Source of the DNA: Chryseobacterium arachidis
GTDB lineage: Bacteria > Bacteroidota > Bacteroidia > Flavobacteriales > Weeksellaceae
Length of the DNA stretch: 64,000 nucleotides
NCBI RefSeq assembly: GCF_900129245.1
Contig: NZ_FQUT01000001.1
Span: 1-64,000, forward strand
Reading direction: 5' to 3'
In this document: one piece after another, positions 33,235 through 41,910 of the stretch
Layout of the letters: each line of letters opens with the position of its first letter
How positions within the stretch are numbered: the first letter of the stretch is position 1
The notes under the pieces: generated by a model
The model's input: only the letters and a program-made list of their open reading frames with translations
Databases searched by the model: none
Told to the model about the DNA's origin: nothing
Made by a program: the position numbers and the translations under genes

Positions 33235-34965
33235 ATGTCAAAAAAATTATTGAATTTTAAATCAAGGAAAATTGTTCACTATTCATTAATTGCATGTATA
33301 CTGTTGATACAACTTCTTATTGCCGGATTTTTTTATAATGAATTTATTACAAGAAAAAATCTTGCGTTTATTGAAAATCAGCTGAAAGAGATTCATACAT
33401 TGGAAAACCTGACAGATAATTCACGGAAAGAACTCTCCACGGCACAAGGGTATCTCCAGAAATATATGGTGAACGAAGAACAGAAGGATTTAGACTCTTA
33501 TTTTAATGCTCTGAACATGCTTGATAAAAACCTGGTCAGCATCAGTCATTATGAAAATAAATATCCCAAATTAAAAAATATCCTGCCATCCCAAAAGAAA
33601 GACTCTTCGGAAGTTAAAAATCTGAAATCTATTATTGATTCTACATATGAATATTCTACGAAATCAAATCTAAAGATAGACAATTCTTTACCTAAGCTTG
33701 AAAAATATGATCTGAATTACAATTTTGATAAATTCGATATTGAAACCAAGACCTACTCTGATACGATAAAGAAAAAAGGATTATTCGGACGTTTAGGGGA
33801 TGCAATTTCAGGAAAAGAAAATGTACGTAAAGAAAGTACCGTAATTACTGTGAAGCAAGGAAAAGTTCCTGCATCTACCGCCATAAAAGCAGAAATGGAT
33901 AGTATTATTAACGAAGTGAATAATCATTATACCCGCGAGATCAAGAAAATTCAGGTTAAGATTATCAAAAATCAGGCTCAAAATCAAAATAACAGTGGGA
34001 AATTCTATACTATTTTTAACGATCTTCTTACTTACAGCAACGGCTTGATGAAGGTTTACGAAATTGCCATTAAAGATTCTAAGCTCGATCTTGAAAAAGA
34101 ATATAACAAGCAGAATTCTGAAAATAATAAAATACGAACCAATCTTATATTCGGCGCGATGATTCTGATGTTTATTGTATCGATTCTGATTATGTTTCTG
34201 ACCAGAATTGCATTTGTATACGAAAGAGAACTGAAGGCAGCCAATATCCAGATCAAAGAAAACCTGAATTTTAAAAACAGAATTCTGGGGATGCTGAGCC
34301 ACGAACTAAGGTCGCCATTGAAAATTATCGGTCTGTTTATCAACAGAATTAATAAAAAAACGGACGATGAAAAGATTAAAGAATATCTGAAATCAATAAG
34401 TTTTACGAACGATACTTTACTGATGCAGGCCAACCAGATTCTGGAATACACCAAAAATCAGGCTGTGGAAAATAAACTGATTCCGGTGGTTTTCAACCTT
34501 AAAAATGAAATTACTTCGATATTGGCTTCTATTGAACCTTACATAGAAACCAGAAATAATAGGTTTGTTATCCATGAAGATATTGATCCTGAGTTGACTG
34601 TATATTCTGACAATAAAAAAATCAATCAGGTTTTTATGAATATTCTGGGAAATGCCAATAAATTTACAGAAAACGGACAAATTACCGTGACTGCAAAGGC
34701 TGAAACCATTAATGAAAATATAATTTTACTGACAACGCAGATAAAAGATACCGGAGCAGGAATTTCAAAATCCGATCTGGAAAAAATATTTGAACCTTAT
34801 TATCAGGGCGTTTTATCAGAAGATGTAGAAAATCTGGGAGCCGGACTCGGACTGAGTTTGTGTAAGGAAATCGTAGAGTTATATTCAGGAAATATATCGG
34901 TGGAAAGTGAAGTTGGAAAAGGAACAACGGTAACTTTCTCTGTTAATTTAAATAGAAATAAATGA
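33235..34965 (+). CDS. Membrane sensor histidine kinase
   Basis: A 576-aa kinase. Two membrane segments (about 14-34 and 300-322) flank a long Lys/Asn-rich extracytoplasmic sensor region. A HisKA domain has the phospho-accepting His356 in MLSHELRSPLKI, and a HATPase_c domain carries IFEPYYQGV and GLGLSLCKEIVELY. It overlaps the response regulator gene by 4 bp. The signal is unknown. Confidence 0.93.
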   Translation: MSKKLLNFKSRKIVHYSLIACILLIQLLIAGFFYNEFITRKNLAFIENQLKEIHTLENLTDNSRKELSTAQGYLQKYMVNEEQKDLDSYFNALNMLDKNLVSISHYENKYPKLKNILPSQKKDSSEVKNLKSIIDSTYEYSTKSNLKIDNSLPKLEKYDLNYNFDKFDIETKTYSDTIKKKGLFGRLGDAISGKENVRKESTVITVKQGKVPASTAIKAEMDSIINEVNNHYTREIKKIQVKIIKNQAQNQNNSGKFYTIFNDLLTYSNGLMKVYEIAIKDSKLDLEKEYNKQNSENNKIRTNLIFGAMILMFIVSILIMFLTRIAFVYERELKAANIQIKENLNFKNRILGMLSHELRSPLKIIGLFINRINKKTDDEKIKEYLKSISFTNDTLLMQANQILEYTKNQAVENKLIPVVFNLKNEITSILASIEPYIETRNNRFVIHEDIDPELTVYSDNKKINQVFMNILGNANKFTENGQITVTAKAETINENIILLTTQIKDTGAGISKSDLEKIFEPYYQGVLSEDVENLGAGLGLSLCKEIVELYSGNISVESEVGKGTTVTFSVNLNRNK

Positions 34966-35606
34966 ATTTGTTAGATAAAAAGCCTGTCAGTTTTCTCCTT
35001 GCGGACGATCATAGCCTGATCCGGCAGGGAATTGTTTTTCTTTTGGAAGATACAGAGTGGGAGTATGAGGTTTTTCATGCCTCGAATTTGCAGCAGCTTA
35101 CAGAATCTATCCAGGAAAATTCTATTGATGTAGCGATTATTGATGCACATTTTCCTGACGGGAACAGTCTGTCGGTTCTTCCGGAAATTAAAAAACTGAA
35201 ACCCGAAATTAAAATTCTGATTTTTACAGGAATTGATGAAGCAACACATTCTTTGAAATTTATCAATGCCGGGGCTGATGGTTTTTTAAGCAAGCTTAAT
35301 GAAGAAGAAGAAATTATAAAAGCAATTGTGCAGATATTAAATGAAGGTGAATATATTTCTCCACTGACACAGCGTTTACTGATGAATTCGATTAATAATC
35401 GTAATCTCATTAATCCTTTAGCTGGTTTAACTGCTCGTGAGTTACAGGTTGCCAAAATGTATGCGGACGGCTACGGAAATCTGGAAATTGCGAATACGCT
35501 TGACGTTAAACAAAATACGATAAGCACCCTTAAAAAAAGAATCTTCGAAAAACTGAATATTGATAATATTGTTCAGCTTATTGAAATGATCAAAAATCAT
35601 TATTAA
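34962..35606 (+). CDS. NarL/LuxR-type response regulator
   Basis: A 214-aa regulator with a receiver domain (1-125; acidic pair DD at 15-16, phospho-Asp61 in DAHFPDG, Lys in FLSKLNEE) and a C-terminal LuxR helix-turn-helix (LTARELQVAKMYADGYGNLEIANTL, then VKQNTISTLKKRIFEKL). It is translationally coupled to the kinase gene, so the pair is a two-component system. A possible target is the mini-ORF/RNA locus immediately downstream, but that is speculation. Confidence 0.93.
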   Translation: MNLLDKKPVSFLLADDHSLIRQGIVFLLEDTEWEYEVFHASNLQQLTESIQENSIDVAIIDAHFPDGNSLSVLPEIKKLKPEIKILIFTGIDEATHSLKFINAGADGFLSKLNEEEEIIKAIVQILNEGEYISPLTQRLLMNSINNRNLINPLAGLTARELQVAKMYADGYGNLEIANTLDVKQNTISTLKKRIFEKLNIDNIVQLIEMIKNHY

Positions 35607-35725
35607 ATTTTTAATTACTGATTTTCAGCTGTTTAAATTTTTGGAGAGAGTTTTGTCGATATAAATCTACGTCAATTCCGACTTACTTCTAAATGATTTA
35701 TAGTGATTCTATATGGCGATCGTGG

Positions 35726-35733
35726 TATCTTTG
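35726..35733 (+). promoter_or_regulatory. -7 promoter element of the mini-ORF/small-RNA locus
   Basis: TATCTTTG matches TAnnTTTG. No large ORF follows on this strand, which makes the promoter notable. No clear -33 TTG was found. Confidence 0.6.
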
Positions 35734-35750
35734 TATCAACAATAAAGGTT

Positions 35751-35789
35751 ATGATAAAAGAAGAAATTATGATGATCGGACATAACTAA
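35751..35789 (+). CDS. Mini-ORF 1, MIKEEIMMIGHN
   Basis: Twelve codons directly after the predicted transcript start, with AAAGG about 5 nt upstream of the ATG as a weak ribosome site. It ends exactly where the left arm of the long hairpin begins, so ribosomes finishing here would sit on the hairpin foot. Not recognised; it may be chance. Confidence 0.3.
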   Translation: MIKEEIMMIGHN

Positions 35790-35814
35790 AAGATCTTTGG
35801 TTCTGAAAACACAA

Positions 35815-35856
35815 ATGATGAAAAGAATCAGAATCAAAGATCTTTACTACCATTAA
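35815..35856 (+). CDS. Mini-ORF 2, MMKRIRIKDLYYH
   Basis: Thirteen codons. The double ATG lies in the loop of the long hairpin and the coding region runs through its right arm. The product would be basic with a Tyr-Tyr-His end. It shares the ATGATGAAAA start with mini-ORF 3. Not recognised. Confidence 0.35.
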   Translation: MMKRIRIKDLYYH

Positions 35857-35907
35857 TAAACCTAGGTGTCTTTAAACCTGAAAAGATTTTCAGATACCGT
35901 ATACAAA

Positions 35908-35946
35908 ATGATGAAAAAAAATTATTTTTGTGCAAAGCACTGGTAA
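35908..35946 (+). CDS. Mini-ORF 3, MMKKNYFCAKHW
   Basis: Twelve codons starting with the same ATGATGAAAA as mini-ORF 2. The stop codon is adjacent to the terminator stem. The peptide is rich in residues that can bind metals or be modified (Tyr, Phe, Cys, His, Trp). Not recognised. Confidence 0.35.
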   Translation: MMKKNYFCAKHW

Positions 35947-35947
35947 A

Positions 35948-35983
35948 ATCAAGCCTCCTAAATTCGGAGGCTTGATGTTTTTA
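35948..35983 (+). terminator. Terminator of the mini-ORF/small-RNA locus
   Basis: ATCAAGCCTCC (35948-35958) and GGAGGCTTGAT (35966-35976) pair perfectly over 11 bp around TAAATTC, followed by GTTTTTAATT. Confidence 0.88.
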
Positions 35984-36123
35984 ATTACTGACTAAGAAAC
36001 AAAACGTAATTAAAAACGAGATTGTATCGAAAAATTTACTATAGTTTTGTAAAAGTTGTTTCTTAAAACGGTTTACATAATTAAAGACAATCATGAATTG
36101 AAATCTGTTACATGAAAATAAAA

Positions 36124-36154
36124 AATGTCTGCAAAAATAGTTTTTACAGACATT
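36124..36154 (-). terminator. Terminator of the DUF3108 gene
   Basis: AATGTCTG (36124-36131) and CAGACATT (36147-36154) form an 8-bp stem with Ts following on the minus strand, just beyond the stop at 36176. Confidence 0.8.
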
Positions 36155-36175
36155 CTTAGAAAAGCTAACTATATG

Positions 36176-36946
36176 TTACTTTGTAAATTTTAAAGGATAT
36201 TTTACATTTTTAAATCCATCAATGCTCGCTTTCAAGGATCCTACGGCAAGCTCGGCCTTTAATAAAATAGGGATATGATTGGCATCATTGGAAACCCACA
36301 TCGTAACTCCTTCTTTTTGTTTAAAAACCCTTCCGCTTTTTACAGACGGAATAATTTTCAGACAATTGATTTTCCCGAATTTTGTGTCGAGATTTTCCGT
36401 TCCTGTTACTTTTAGTTGGAAAGGAAACATTTCGTCATCAATCCAGACATTCATATTGATGATGGTTCCTACTTTTAATTCTGCCGGACTTTTACTTCTT
36501 AAAAAATAAAAACACGAAAGCATATCCTGAACGCCTTTTACTGATTTAATGATTTTCGATCCGTTGGCCGGAGTTTTTCTGTCGGTTAAAACTAAAGTAT
36601 TATTATCATGATTAAAGGTCGTTTCCAAATGCTGTCTGTAGCTTCCTTCTCTTACATTTCTAATATAAAAACTTGGAAGTTCTGTATTCATATTAATATA
36701 GCTTTCGTACAGGTCTTCTACCTTAAAAAAGGCTTTTACAGCTCCCGTCGTTTGCCCCGTTCCCTTTACATGAAGATGAGGAACTCCTTTATAGATCGTC
36801 TTTTGAGCGGTAAGATTCGCAGTTCCGGCATTCAAAAATCCATAGTGAATTCTTAAGGTAATCGACTCTCCGTCTGCGATATTATCTATCTGCCCAAAAC
36901 CTAAAAAGAATATAAATAGGGTTAAAAAATTAAAAATTTTCTTCAT
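36176..36946 (-). CDS. DUF3108-domain periplasmic protein
   Basis: A 256-aa exported protein with a signal peptide ending FLGFGQ. The mature domain matches DUF3108: SITLRIHYGFLNAGTANL at the start, GVQDMLSCFYFLRS in the middle and GVTMWVSNDANHIPILLKAELAVGSLKASI at the end. DUF3108 has a LolA/LolB-like beta fold and an unknown role in the envelope. Monocistronic. Confidence 0.87.
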   Translation of the reverse strand: MKKIFNFLTLFIFFLGFGQIDNIADGESITLRIHYGFLNAGTANLTAQKTIYKGVPHLHVKGTGQTTGAVKAFFKVEDLYESYINMNTELPSFYIRNVREGSYRQHLETTFNHDNNTLVLTDRKTPANGSKIIKSVKGVQDMLSCFYFLRSKSPAELKVGTIINMNVWIDDEMFPFQLKVTGTENLDTKFGKINCLKIIPSVKSGRVFKQKEGVTMWVSNDANHIPILLKAELAVGSLKASIDGFKNVKYPLKFTK

Positions 36947-37061
36947 AACTCAAATTTTACAAAAACACTGCCAAATTTAAAATCGCTGAAATTTTCAGGA
37001 TATTTGATAAATCTCAGTTTTTTATTTAGAATGAATTAAATATGCTTCGCACTAAAATTAG

Positions 37062-37069
37062 TAAATTTG
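37062..37069 (+). promoter_or_regulatory. -7 element and adjacent palindrome upstream of the ferredoxin reductase gene
   Basis: TAAATTTG matches TAnnTTTG. The perfect 10-bp palindrome ACTTGCAAGT lies at 37071-37080, at the expected transcription start, and could be an operator. Confidence 0.5.
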
Positions 37070-37103
37070 CACTTGCAAGTATAATTAAATTATCTTTACA
37101 AAT

Positions 37104-38159
37104 ATGATAACGACCGATATATTGATCATAGGAGCCGGCCCGACTGGACTTTTTGCTGTATTTGAAGCAGGTTTATTAAAAATGAAGTGTCACATTATTG
37201 ATGCACTTCCTCAACCGGGAGGACAATTGGCGGAGCTTTATCCTAAAAAGCCTATTTTCGATATTCCGGGATATCCGTCTGTAAATGCAGGGGAGCTGGT
37301 GGATAATTTGATGGAGCAGATCAAGCAGTTTCAGCCAGGATTCACTTTGGGAGAAACGGCTGTTTCTTATACTAAAGTAGATGATGAATGGTTTGAGGTG
37401 GTAACTAACAAAGGGACTGTTCACAGATGTAAAGCAATCGCTATTGCAGGTGGATTGGGAACTTTCGAGCCTAGAAAACCAACAATGGATAATGTCGCAG
37501 ACTACGAAGAAAAAGGTCTTGAATATTTCGTAAAAGAACCTGAACATTTCAGAAATAAAAAAGTAGTGATTGCCGGTGGAGGTGATTCTGCGCTGGATTG
37601 GAGCGTTTTCTTATCAAACGTGGCAAGTGAAGTGACGTTAATTCACAGAAGAAACGAATTCCGTGGAGCGTTGGATTCTGTGGAAAAAGTTCAGGATTTA
37701 AAGAATCAAGGGAAAATTAAATTAATTACTCCTGCTGAAGTTACTGCGATTAAAGGTGACGGAAAAGTTGAGGCAATCACGGTTGCAGTTGACGGACAAG
37801 ATCCTTACGATATTGAAACGGATTACTTTATTCCTTTATTCGGACTGACACCAAAATTAGGAGAAATCGGAAACTGGGGATTGAATATCGAGAAAAATGC
37901 AATTGTTGTAAACAATGCTTTGGATTATCAAACAAACATCGACGGAATCTATGCAATTGGTGATATTAATACTTATCCTGGAAAATTGAAATTGATTCTT
38001 TGTGGTTTCCATGAGGCAACTTTGATGTGCCAAAGTGTTTATAACAGACTAAATCCGGGAAAAAAATTCGTTTTGAAATATACAACAGTAAGTGGAGTAG
38101 ACGGATTCGACGGAAGCAGAAAAGAAGCTGAGAAAGCAGTTGTGAAAAAAATTGACTAA
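37104..38159 (+). CDS. Thioredoxin-reductase-like ferredoxin--NADP reductase
   Basis: A 351-aa FAD enzyme that moves electrons between NADPH and ferredoxin. It has the FAD dinucleotide motif GAGPTGLFAVFEAG (10-23), the NADPH motif IAGGGDSALDWSV, and the ATL-x-C end of the YumC-type fold. It lacks the redox CxxC of thioredoxin reductase, as expected for this class. A 2Fe-2S ferredoxin gene follows 81 bp downstream, supporting the assignment. Confidence 0.92.
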   Translation: MITTDILIIGAGPTGLFAVFEAGLLKMKCHIIDALPQPGGQLAELYPKKPIFDIPGYPSVNAGELVDNLMEQIKQFQPGFTLGETAVSYTKVDDEWFEVVTNKGTVHRCKAIAIAGGLGTFEPRKPTMDNVADYEEKGLEYFVKEPEHFRNKKVVIAGGGDSALDWSVFLSNVASEVTLIHRRNEFRGALDSVEKVQDLKNQGKIKLITPAEVTAIKGDGKVEAITVAVDGQDPYDIETDYFIPLFGLTPKLGEIGNWGLNIEKNAIVVNNALDYQTNIDGIYAIGDINTYPGKLKLILCGFHEATLMCQSVYNRLNPGKKFVLKYTTVSGVDGFDGSRKEAEKAVVKKID

Positions 38160-38240
38160 ATTTGTTGCAGTTGACGGTTATGAGTTGAAAGTTAAAACTT
38201 ACTTTAACCATCAACTTCTAACAATAAAGAATCAACAAAA

Positions 38241-38570
38241 ATGAGTGATATCAATATAAAAATCACCGATAGAGAAGGTGTAACCCACGATGTTGTAGCG
38301 CCTACGGATATGTCCATGAATTTGATGGAAATTATTCGTTCGTATGAATTGGCAGAAGAGGGAACGATCGGAGTTTGTGGAGGAATGGCGATGTGCGCTT
38401 CTTGTCAGGTTTACGTGGTACACGATCCGGGACTTGAGCCGATGGGTGATGAAGAAGATGCAATGCTTGCCGAAGCTTTCCATGTGAAAGAAAACAGCAG
38501 ATTGGGTTGCCAACTGCATATGGCGATGGAAATGGAAGGTCTTGAAGTGGAAATTGCCCCTTACCCTTAG
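38241..38570 (+). CDS. 2Fe-2S ferredoxin, adrenodoxin type
   Basis: A 109-aa electron carrier. Four cluster ligands are visible: Cys46, Cys52, Cys55 (GVCGGMAMCASCQVY) and Cys90 (RLGCQLHM), with the C-x5-C-x2-C spacing of the vertebrate/ISC type. It is the probable redox partner of the reductase directly upstream. A strong terminator follows. Confidence 0.95.
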   Translation: MSDINIKITDREGVTHDVVAPTDMSMNLMEIIRSYELAEEGTIGVCGGMAMCASCQVYVVHDPGLEPMGDEEDAMLAEAFHVKENSRLGCQLHMAMEMEGLEVEIAPYP

Positions 38571-38591
38571 AACATTTTTAACTTAAAATAT

Positions 38592-38624
38592 AAACTCCCG
38601 AAGATTTTTCTTCGGGAGTTTTTG
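38592..38624. terminator. Bidirectional terminator between ferredoxin and LOG genes
   Basis: AAACTCCCGAAG (38592-38603) and CTTCGGGAGTTT (38610-38621) form a 12-bp stem with Ts on both strands, placed between convergent genes. Confidence 0.9.
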
Positions 38625-38652
38625 GTTTATTTTGTTTCCTCTCATTATAATT

Positions 38653-39234
38653 TTAAATTTCATCCTTCGAAATCCATTTTCCAACTGTCGGAGCTTCATA
38701 ATTTTTCATCATCTCTAATAATTCATTAACATCATCGCTCATCAACAACATATCTCTATTGATTTGCTTCAAAAATCCTTTATTAACCATTGTTTGAACC
38801 AACCTAATCAAGTCATCATAAAAGCCGTCAATATTCAAAATAGCGATTGGTTTTTTGTGAAGTCCGAGTTGTGCCCAGGTTATCATTTCGAAAAACTCTT
38901 CCAAAGTCCCATAACCTCCAGGAAGAACGATTACACCGTCGCAAAGGTCATTCATTTTAGTTTTTCTTTCGTGCATGGTTTCTACCAAAATCAATTCTGT
39001 TAATTGTTTATGAGCGATTTCTTTGGATTGTAAGAAGTGAGGAAGAACTCCGATTACTTTTCCGCCCGCATTTAATGCTCCGTCCGCGACTGCGCCCATC
39101 AAACCTGTAATTGCGCCGCCGTAAACGAGTTGAATATTTTGTTTAGCTAAGGTTTGTCCTAGCAAAGTTGCCTGTTCTTTATAGATGTCATCCGAACCAA
39201 AGCTTGATCCGCAGAATACTGTGATGCTCTTCAT
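38653..39234 (-). CDS. LOG-family nucleotide phosphoribohydrolase
   Basis: A 193-aa Rossmann-fold protein of the lonely-guy family, which cleaves ribose 5-phosphate from (modified) AMP. The signature PGGYGTLEEFFE (about 106-117) and the HERKTKMNDL segment are intact. In bacteria it usually acts in nucleotide turnover, and cytokinin activation should not be assumed. Its ATG overlaps the upstream gene's stop by one base (TAATG). Confidence 0.92.
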   Translation of the reverse strand: MKSITVFCGSSFGSDDIYKEQATLLGQTLAKQNIQLVYGGAITGLMGAVADGALNAGGKVIGVLPHFLQSKEIAHKQLTELILVETMHERKTKMNDLCDGVIVLPGGYGTLEEFFEMITWAQLGLHKKPIAILNIDGFYDDLIRLVQTMVNKGFLKQINRDMLLMSDDVNELLEMMKNYEAPTVGKWISKDEI

Positions 39235-39749
39235 TATAAACTTGTTTGTGAATTTATTTTCTTTCCGTTATCGTATTCAGTTTCACATTTTATACCATTT
39301 TTATTGATGCAAAACCATTTTCCGTGTTTTTTATTGTTTCTGAATTCTTCGTAAGTATACAGAATATTGTTTTTATAAAAACTAAAACTTTTTTTCTTTT
39401 GATTTTCATCAAATTCTGTTTCCCAATACTGTAAGCCATTTGAGCTGTAACCAATCTGTTTTATTTTTTGCTTTGTTTCTGGATCAAAAATAAATTCATC
39501 ACAAATAACCTGTCTGTCATAGATATTAAAATATCTTAGCATTTTTGTTCGGTTTCCGTTTTCATAGATTTCTTCCCATTTGATGTGATTCTTTTTCTTT
39601 TTATCCTGAAGTGTTCCTGTAAATTTTTTGTTATCTAATTTATGGTAAGCGATATAGTTTTCGAAATAAAGGTCATCAATAGTCACTTTTTCCTGACTAT
39701 ATCCCTTAATAAATGCCAAAAGTAGAATGAATACTATTTTGAATTTCAT
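39234..39749 (-). CDS. Exported MORN-like repeat protein (YwqK-antitoxin-like)
   Basis: A 171-aa protein with a signal peptide (MKFKIVFILLLAFIKGYSQ). The mature part has repeated Y-x-N-G-x/F-x-K-x-x motifs (WEEIYENGNRTK, NNKKHGKWFCINKNG, TEYDNGKK) like MORN or YwqK repeats. Automated pipelines often name such proteins antitoxins without a toxin, and none is seen here. It is coupled to the LOG gene by a one-base overlap. Confidence 0.72.
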   Translation of the reverse strand: MKFKIVFILLLAFIKGYSQEKVTIDDLYFENYIAYHKLDNKKFTGTLQDKKKKNHIKWEEIYENGNRTKMLRYFNIYDRQVICDEFIFDPETKQKIKQIGYSSNGLQYWETEFDENQKKKSFSFYKNNILYTYEEFRNNKKHGKWFCINKNGIKCETEYDNGKKINSQTSL

Positions 39750-39771
39750 GTTTAAATATTAGTTTGATTAA

Positions 39772-39808
39772 AATTAAAAATATCCAAAATCAAAACGACT
39801 TTGGATAT
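39772..39808 (-). terminator. Terminator of pepD
   Basis: ATATCCAAA (39780-39788) and TTTGGATAT (39800-39808) form a 9-bp stem, and the minus strand continues with TTTTTAATTTT. Confidence 0.75.
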
Positions 39809-39830
39809 TCAATATAGCAATTTTACAATT

Positions 39831-41276
39831 TTATTTTTGAGGAATATTCGCTAAAATATCTTTTGTAAATGCCCAGAATTTCTGTGCTGAAGGAATATTC
39901 GCTTTTTCATCCGGAGAGTGAGCGCCACGAATGGTTGGTCCGAAACTTACCATTTCCATTTCCGGATAATTGGCTCCGATGATTCCGCATTCTAAACCTG
40001 CGTGACAAGCCACAACGTGAGGTTTCTCGTTGAATTTTTCAACATAGATTTTCTCCATCAACTGAACGATCTCAGAACCGGGTTTTGGCTTCCAGCCCGG
40101 ATAAGAACCACTGAAAAAAGTATTCATTCCAGCTAATTCTGCTACAGATTTCAATTGTTCAGCCACAGAATCTTTTGATGATTCTACGGACGATCTTGAA
40201 AGGTTTAAAATTTTTAATTCTCCTTCTTTTAATTCAACTCTTGCCACATTGTTTGATGATTCTACCAAATCTTTTACATCCGGGCTCATCCTGTAAACTC
40301 CGTTGTGAAGGGACTTTAATGTCAGAATAATTTTCTTTGAATCTGCTTCAGAAATGGCTTTTTCAGAAGACGTTGTATTTTCAATATTAATTTGAAGATT
40401 GGGCTCTACACTTGCAAATTCTTCTAAAATTTCCTTTTTAAGCCCGTTGGTAATTTCCTCAATAAATTCCTGGGCATTTCTTACTGAGGCAATCGCAACA
40501 CCTTCTCTTGGAATGGCATTTCTCAATCCGCCTCCGTCAATAGAGATCAACTGGATATTTTCTTTTTCCAATGCTTTGTAAAGCAGTCTTCCTAAAATAA
40601 TGTTCGCATTTCCGAAACCTTTGTGAATATCCATTCCGGAGTGACCTCCCTGCAAACCTTTCACCTCAAATCTTACAGTTTGTCCGTTGGCAGCTTCGGT
40701 TTCGTAGCTTTGAGAGATCGTTACATCAATTCCTCCTGCGCAACCTATATCGATTTCGTCATCTTCCTCTGTATCAAGGTTTAATAGAATCTGTCCGGTT
40801 AATTGTCCTGGTTTTAAACCTAAAGCTCCGGTCATTCCTGTCTCTTCGTCAATGGTGAAAAGTGCTTCCAAATCAGGATGAGGAATATCTGAACTTTCTA
40901 AAATAGACATAATGGTTGCCACTCCTAAACCGTTATCAGCACCCAAAGTCGTTCCTTTTGCCTTTACCCAATCTCCGTCGATCTCCATTTTGATTCCTTC
41001 TGTGTCAAAATCAAAATTTACATCATTGTTTTTTTGGCAAACCATATCCAGATGCGATTGCAAAACCACAGATTTGCGGTTTTCCATTCCTGCAGTGGCA
41101 GGTTTTTTAATGATCACATTTCCTACTTCGTCAACAGTTGTTTCCAATCCTAAGTTTTCACCGAATTCCTTGATGAAGGCAATTACTTTTTCTTCTTTTT
41201 TTGATGGTCTTGGAACAGCATTCAATTTGGAAAAATTTTTCCAGATAATCTGCGGTTCTATATGAGATAGCTCCAT
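39831..41276 (-). CDS. pepD: Aminoacyl-histidine dipeptidase (peptidase D, M20)
   Basis: A 481-aa M20/M28-clan metallodipeptidase. Zinc ligands are visible in QSHLDMVCQ and LGADNGLGVA, the catalytic Glu pair in IDEETGMTGA, and a later Asp in NLDTEEDDEI. A dimerisation domain sits in the middle (about 210-380). The start at 41276 (MELSHIEPQ) fits PepD; the six upstream codons lie in the leader. Cytosolic dipeptide recycling is the expected role. Confidence 0.93.
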   Translation of the reverse strand: MELSHIEPQIIWKNFSKLNAVPRPSKKEEKVIAFIKEFGENLGLETTVDEVGNVIIKKPATAGMENRKSVVLQSHLDMVCQKNNDVNFDFDTEGIKMEIDGDWVKAKGTTLGADNGLGVATIMSILESSDIPHPDLEALFTIDEETGMTGALGLKPGQLTGQILLNLDTEEDDEIDIGCAGGIDVTISQSYETEAANGQTVRFEVKGLQGGHSGMDIHKGFGNANIILGRLLYKALEKENIQLISIDGGGLRNAIPREGVAIASVRNAQEFIEEITNGLKKEILEEFASVEPNLQINIENTTSSEKAISEADSKKIILTLKSLHNGVYRMSPDVKDLVESSNNVARVELKEGELKILNLSRSSVESSKDSVAEQLKSVAELAGMNTFFSGSYPGWKPKPGSEIVQLMEKIYVEKFNEKPHVVACHAGLECGIIGANYPEMEMVSFGPTIRGAHSPDEKANIPSAQKFWAFTKDILANIPQK

Positions 41277-41310
41277 GAAATTTATTTTTCTCAAAATTAC
41301 GGATAAAAAA

Positions 41311-41335
41311 AATGCTCCCGAAATTCAGGAGCATT
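41311..41335 (-). terminator. Terminator between the 163-aa lipoprotein gene and pepD
   Basis: AATGCTCC and GGAGCATT form an 8-bp stem followed by A/T tracts on both sides. Confidence 0.82.
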
Positions 41336-41401
41336 CTTTTTTATTTAATAAGTTAAACTGCAAAAGTAAATTTATCTTTTACAGTTCAATGAATTGAATT
41401 T

Positions 41402-41893
41402 TTAACAGCCACATTCACCATAGATTGGTATTGTAACGACTGTTCCATCTGGTTTTTCGATAGTCAGTGTTCCCTGAAATAATAAAGCTTCTTCGCCTTT
41501 TATTTTCTTGCCCTTTACAGAAATTTTATAATCATCACTTTCTATTTCTTTGCTCAGTTCTTCGTCTACTTCCATATCACTTGAAGAAAGAAGATTCATA
41601 GCCAGTCTTTTGCCGTCTAATTTCATATAAGCAGTTTTCCCGGCATCATCAGCATAAATATATTTTTCGTTTTCGAAGTCTGATTTACTTTTAGCAAAAT
41701 AACATGAACATTCTTTAATTTCAGTAGGAAAAGGAAATTCTTCAATTAGGATTTTTCCTGAAGAAGTATTCGCAGTTGCAGAATCCTGAACTACTTTCGC
41801 AGAATCCGCAGATGTAGAATTTTGAACGGTCTGCTGATCTTTTTTACAGGCAACCAAAAGAATGGATGAAGCGAAGATGATTAAATATTTCAT
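41402..41893 (-). CDS. Lipoprotein of unknown function, 163 aa
   Basis: A lipoprotein signal ends at LLVAC (Cys16), followed by a Ser/Thr-rich linker (QQTVQNSTSADSAKVVQDS). The folded part contains ECSCYFAKSKSDFENEKYIYA and ends GTVVTIPIYGECGC, with cysteine pairs likely to form disulfides. No named family recognised. It follows the LURP-one-like gene by 17 bp and is likely cotranscribed. Confidence 0.72.
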   Translation of the reverse strand: MKYLIIFASSILLVACKKDQQTVQNSTSADSAKVVQDSATANTSSGKILIEEFPFPTEIKECSCYFAKSKSDFENEKYIYADDAGKTAYMKLDGKRLAMNLLSSSDMEVDEELSKEIESDDYKISVKGKKIKGEEALLFQGTLTIEKPDGTVVTIPIYGECGC

Positions 41894-41910
41894 TGTGTAT
41901 GGCTTTTGTT

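Larger units (their letters stand above)
35739..35983 (+). ncRNA. Predicted 240-nt transcript with a long hairpin and three mini-ORFs
   Basis: The transcript is bounded by the -7 element at 35726 and the terminator at 35948. An 18-bp hairpin (35789-35806 with 35828-35845, one G-U pair, 21-nt loop) dominates it. A second, weaker fold lies at about 35872-35899, with competing pairings (CTGAAAAGATTTTCAG). Together with flanking AT-rich sequence it fills the 569-bp gap after the response regulator gene. It could be a regulatory RNA, a small-peptide operon or both. Confidence 0.5.

Noticed and set aside
39234..39749. An antitoxin of a YwqK toxin-antitoxin system
   Set aside because: The protein has a signal peptide and MORN-like repeats, and no toxin gene is adjacent; the antitoxin label would come only from pipeline naming.
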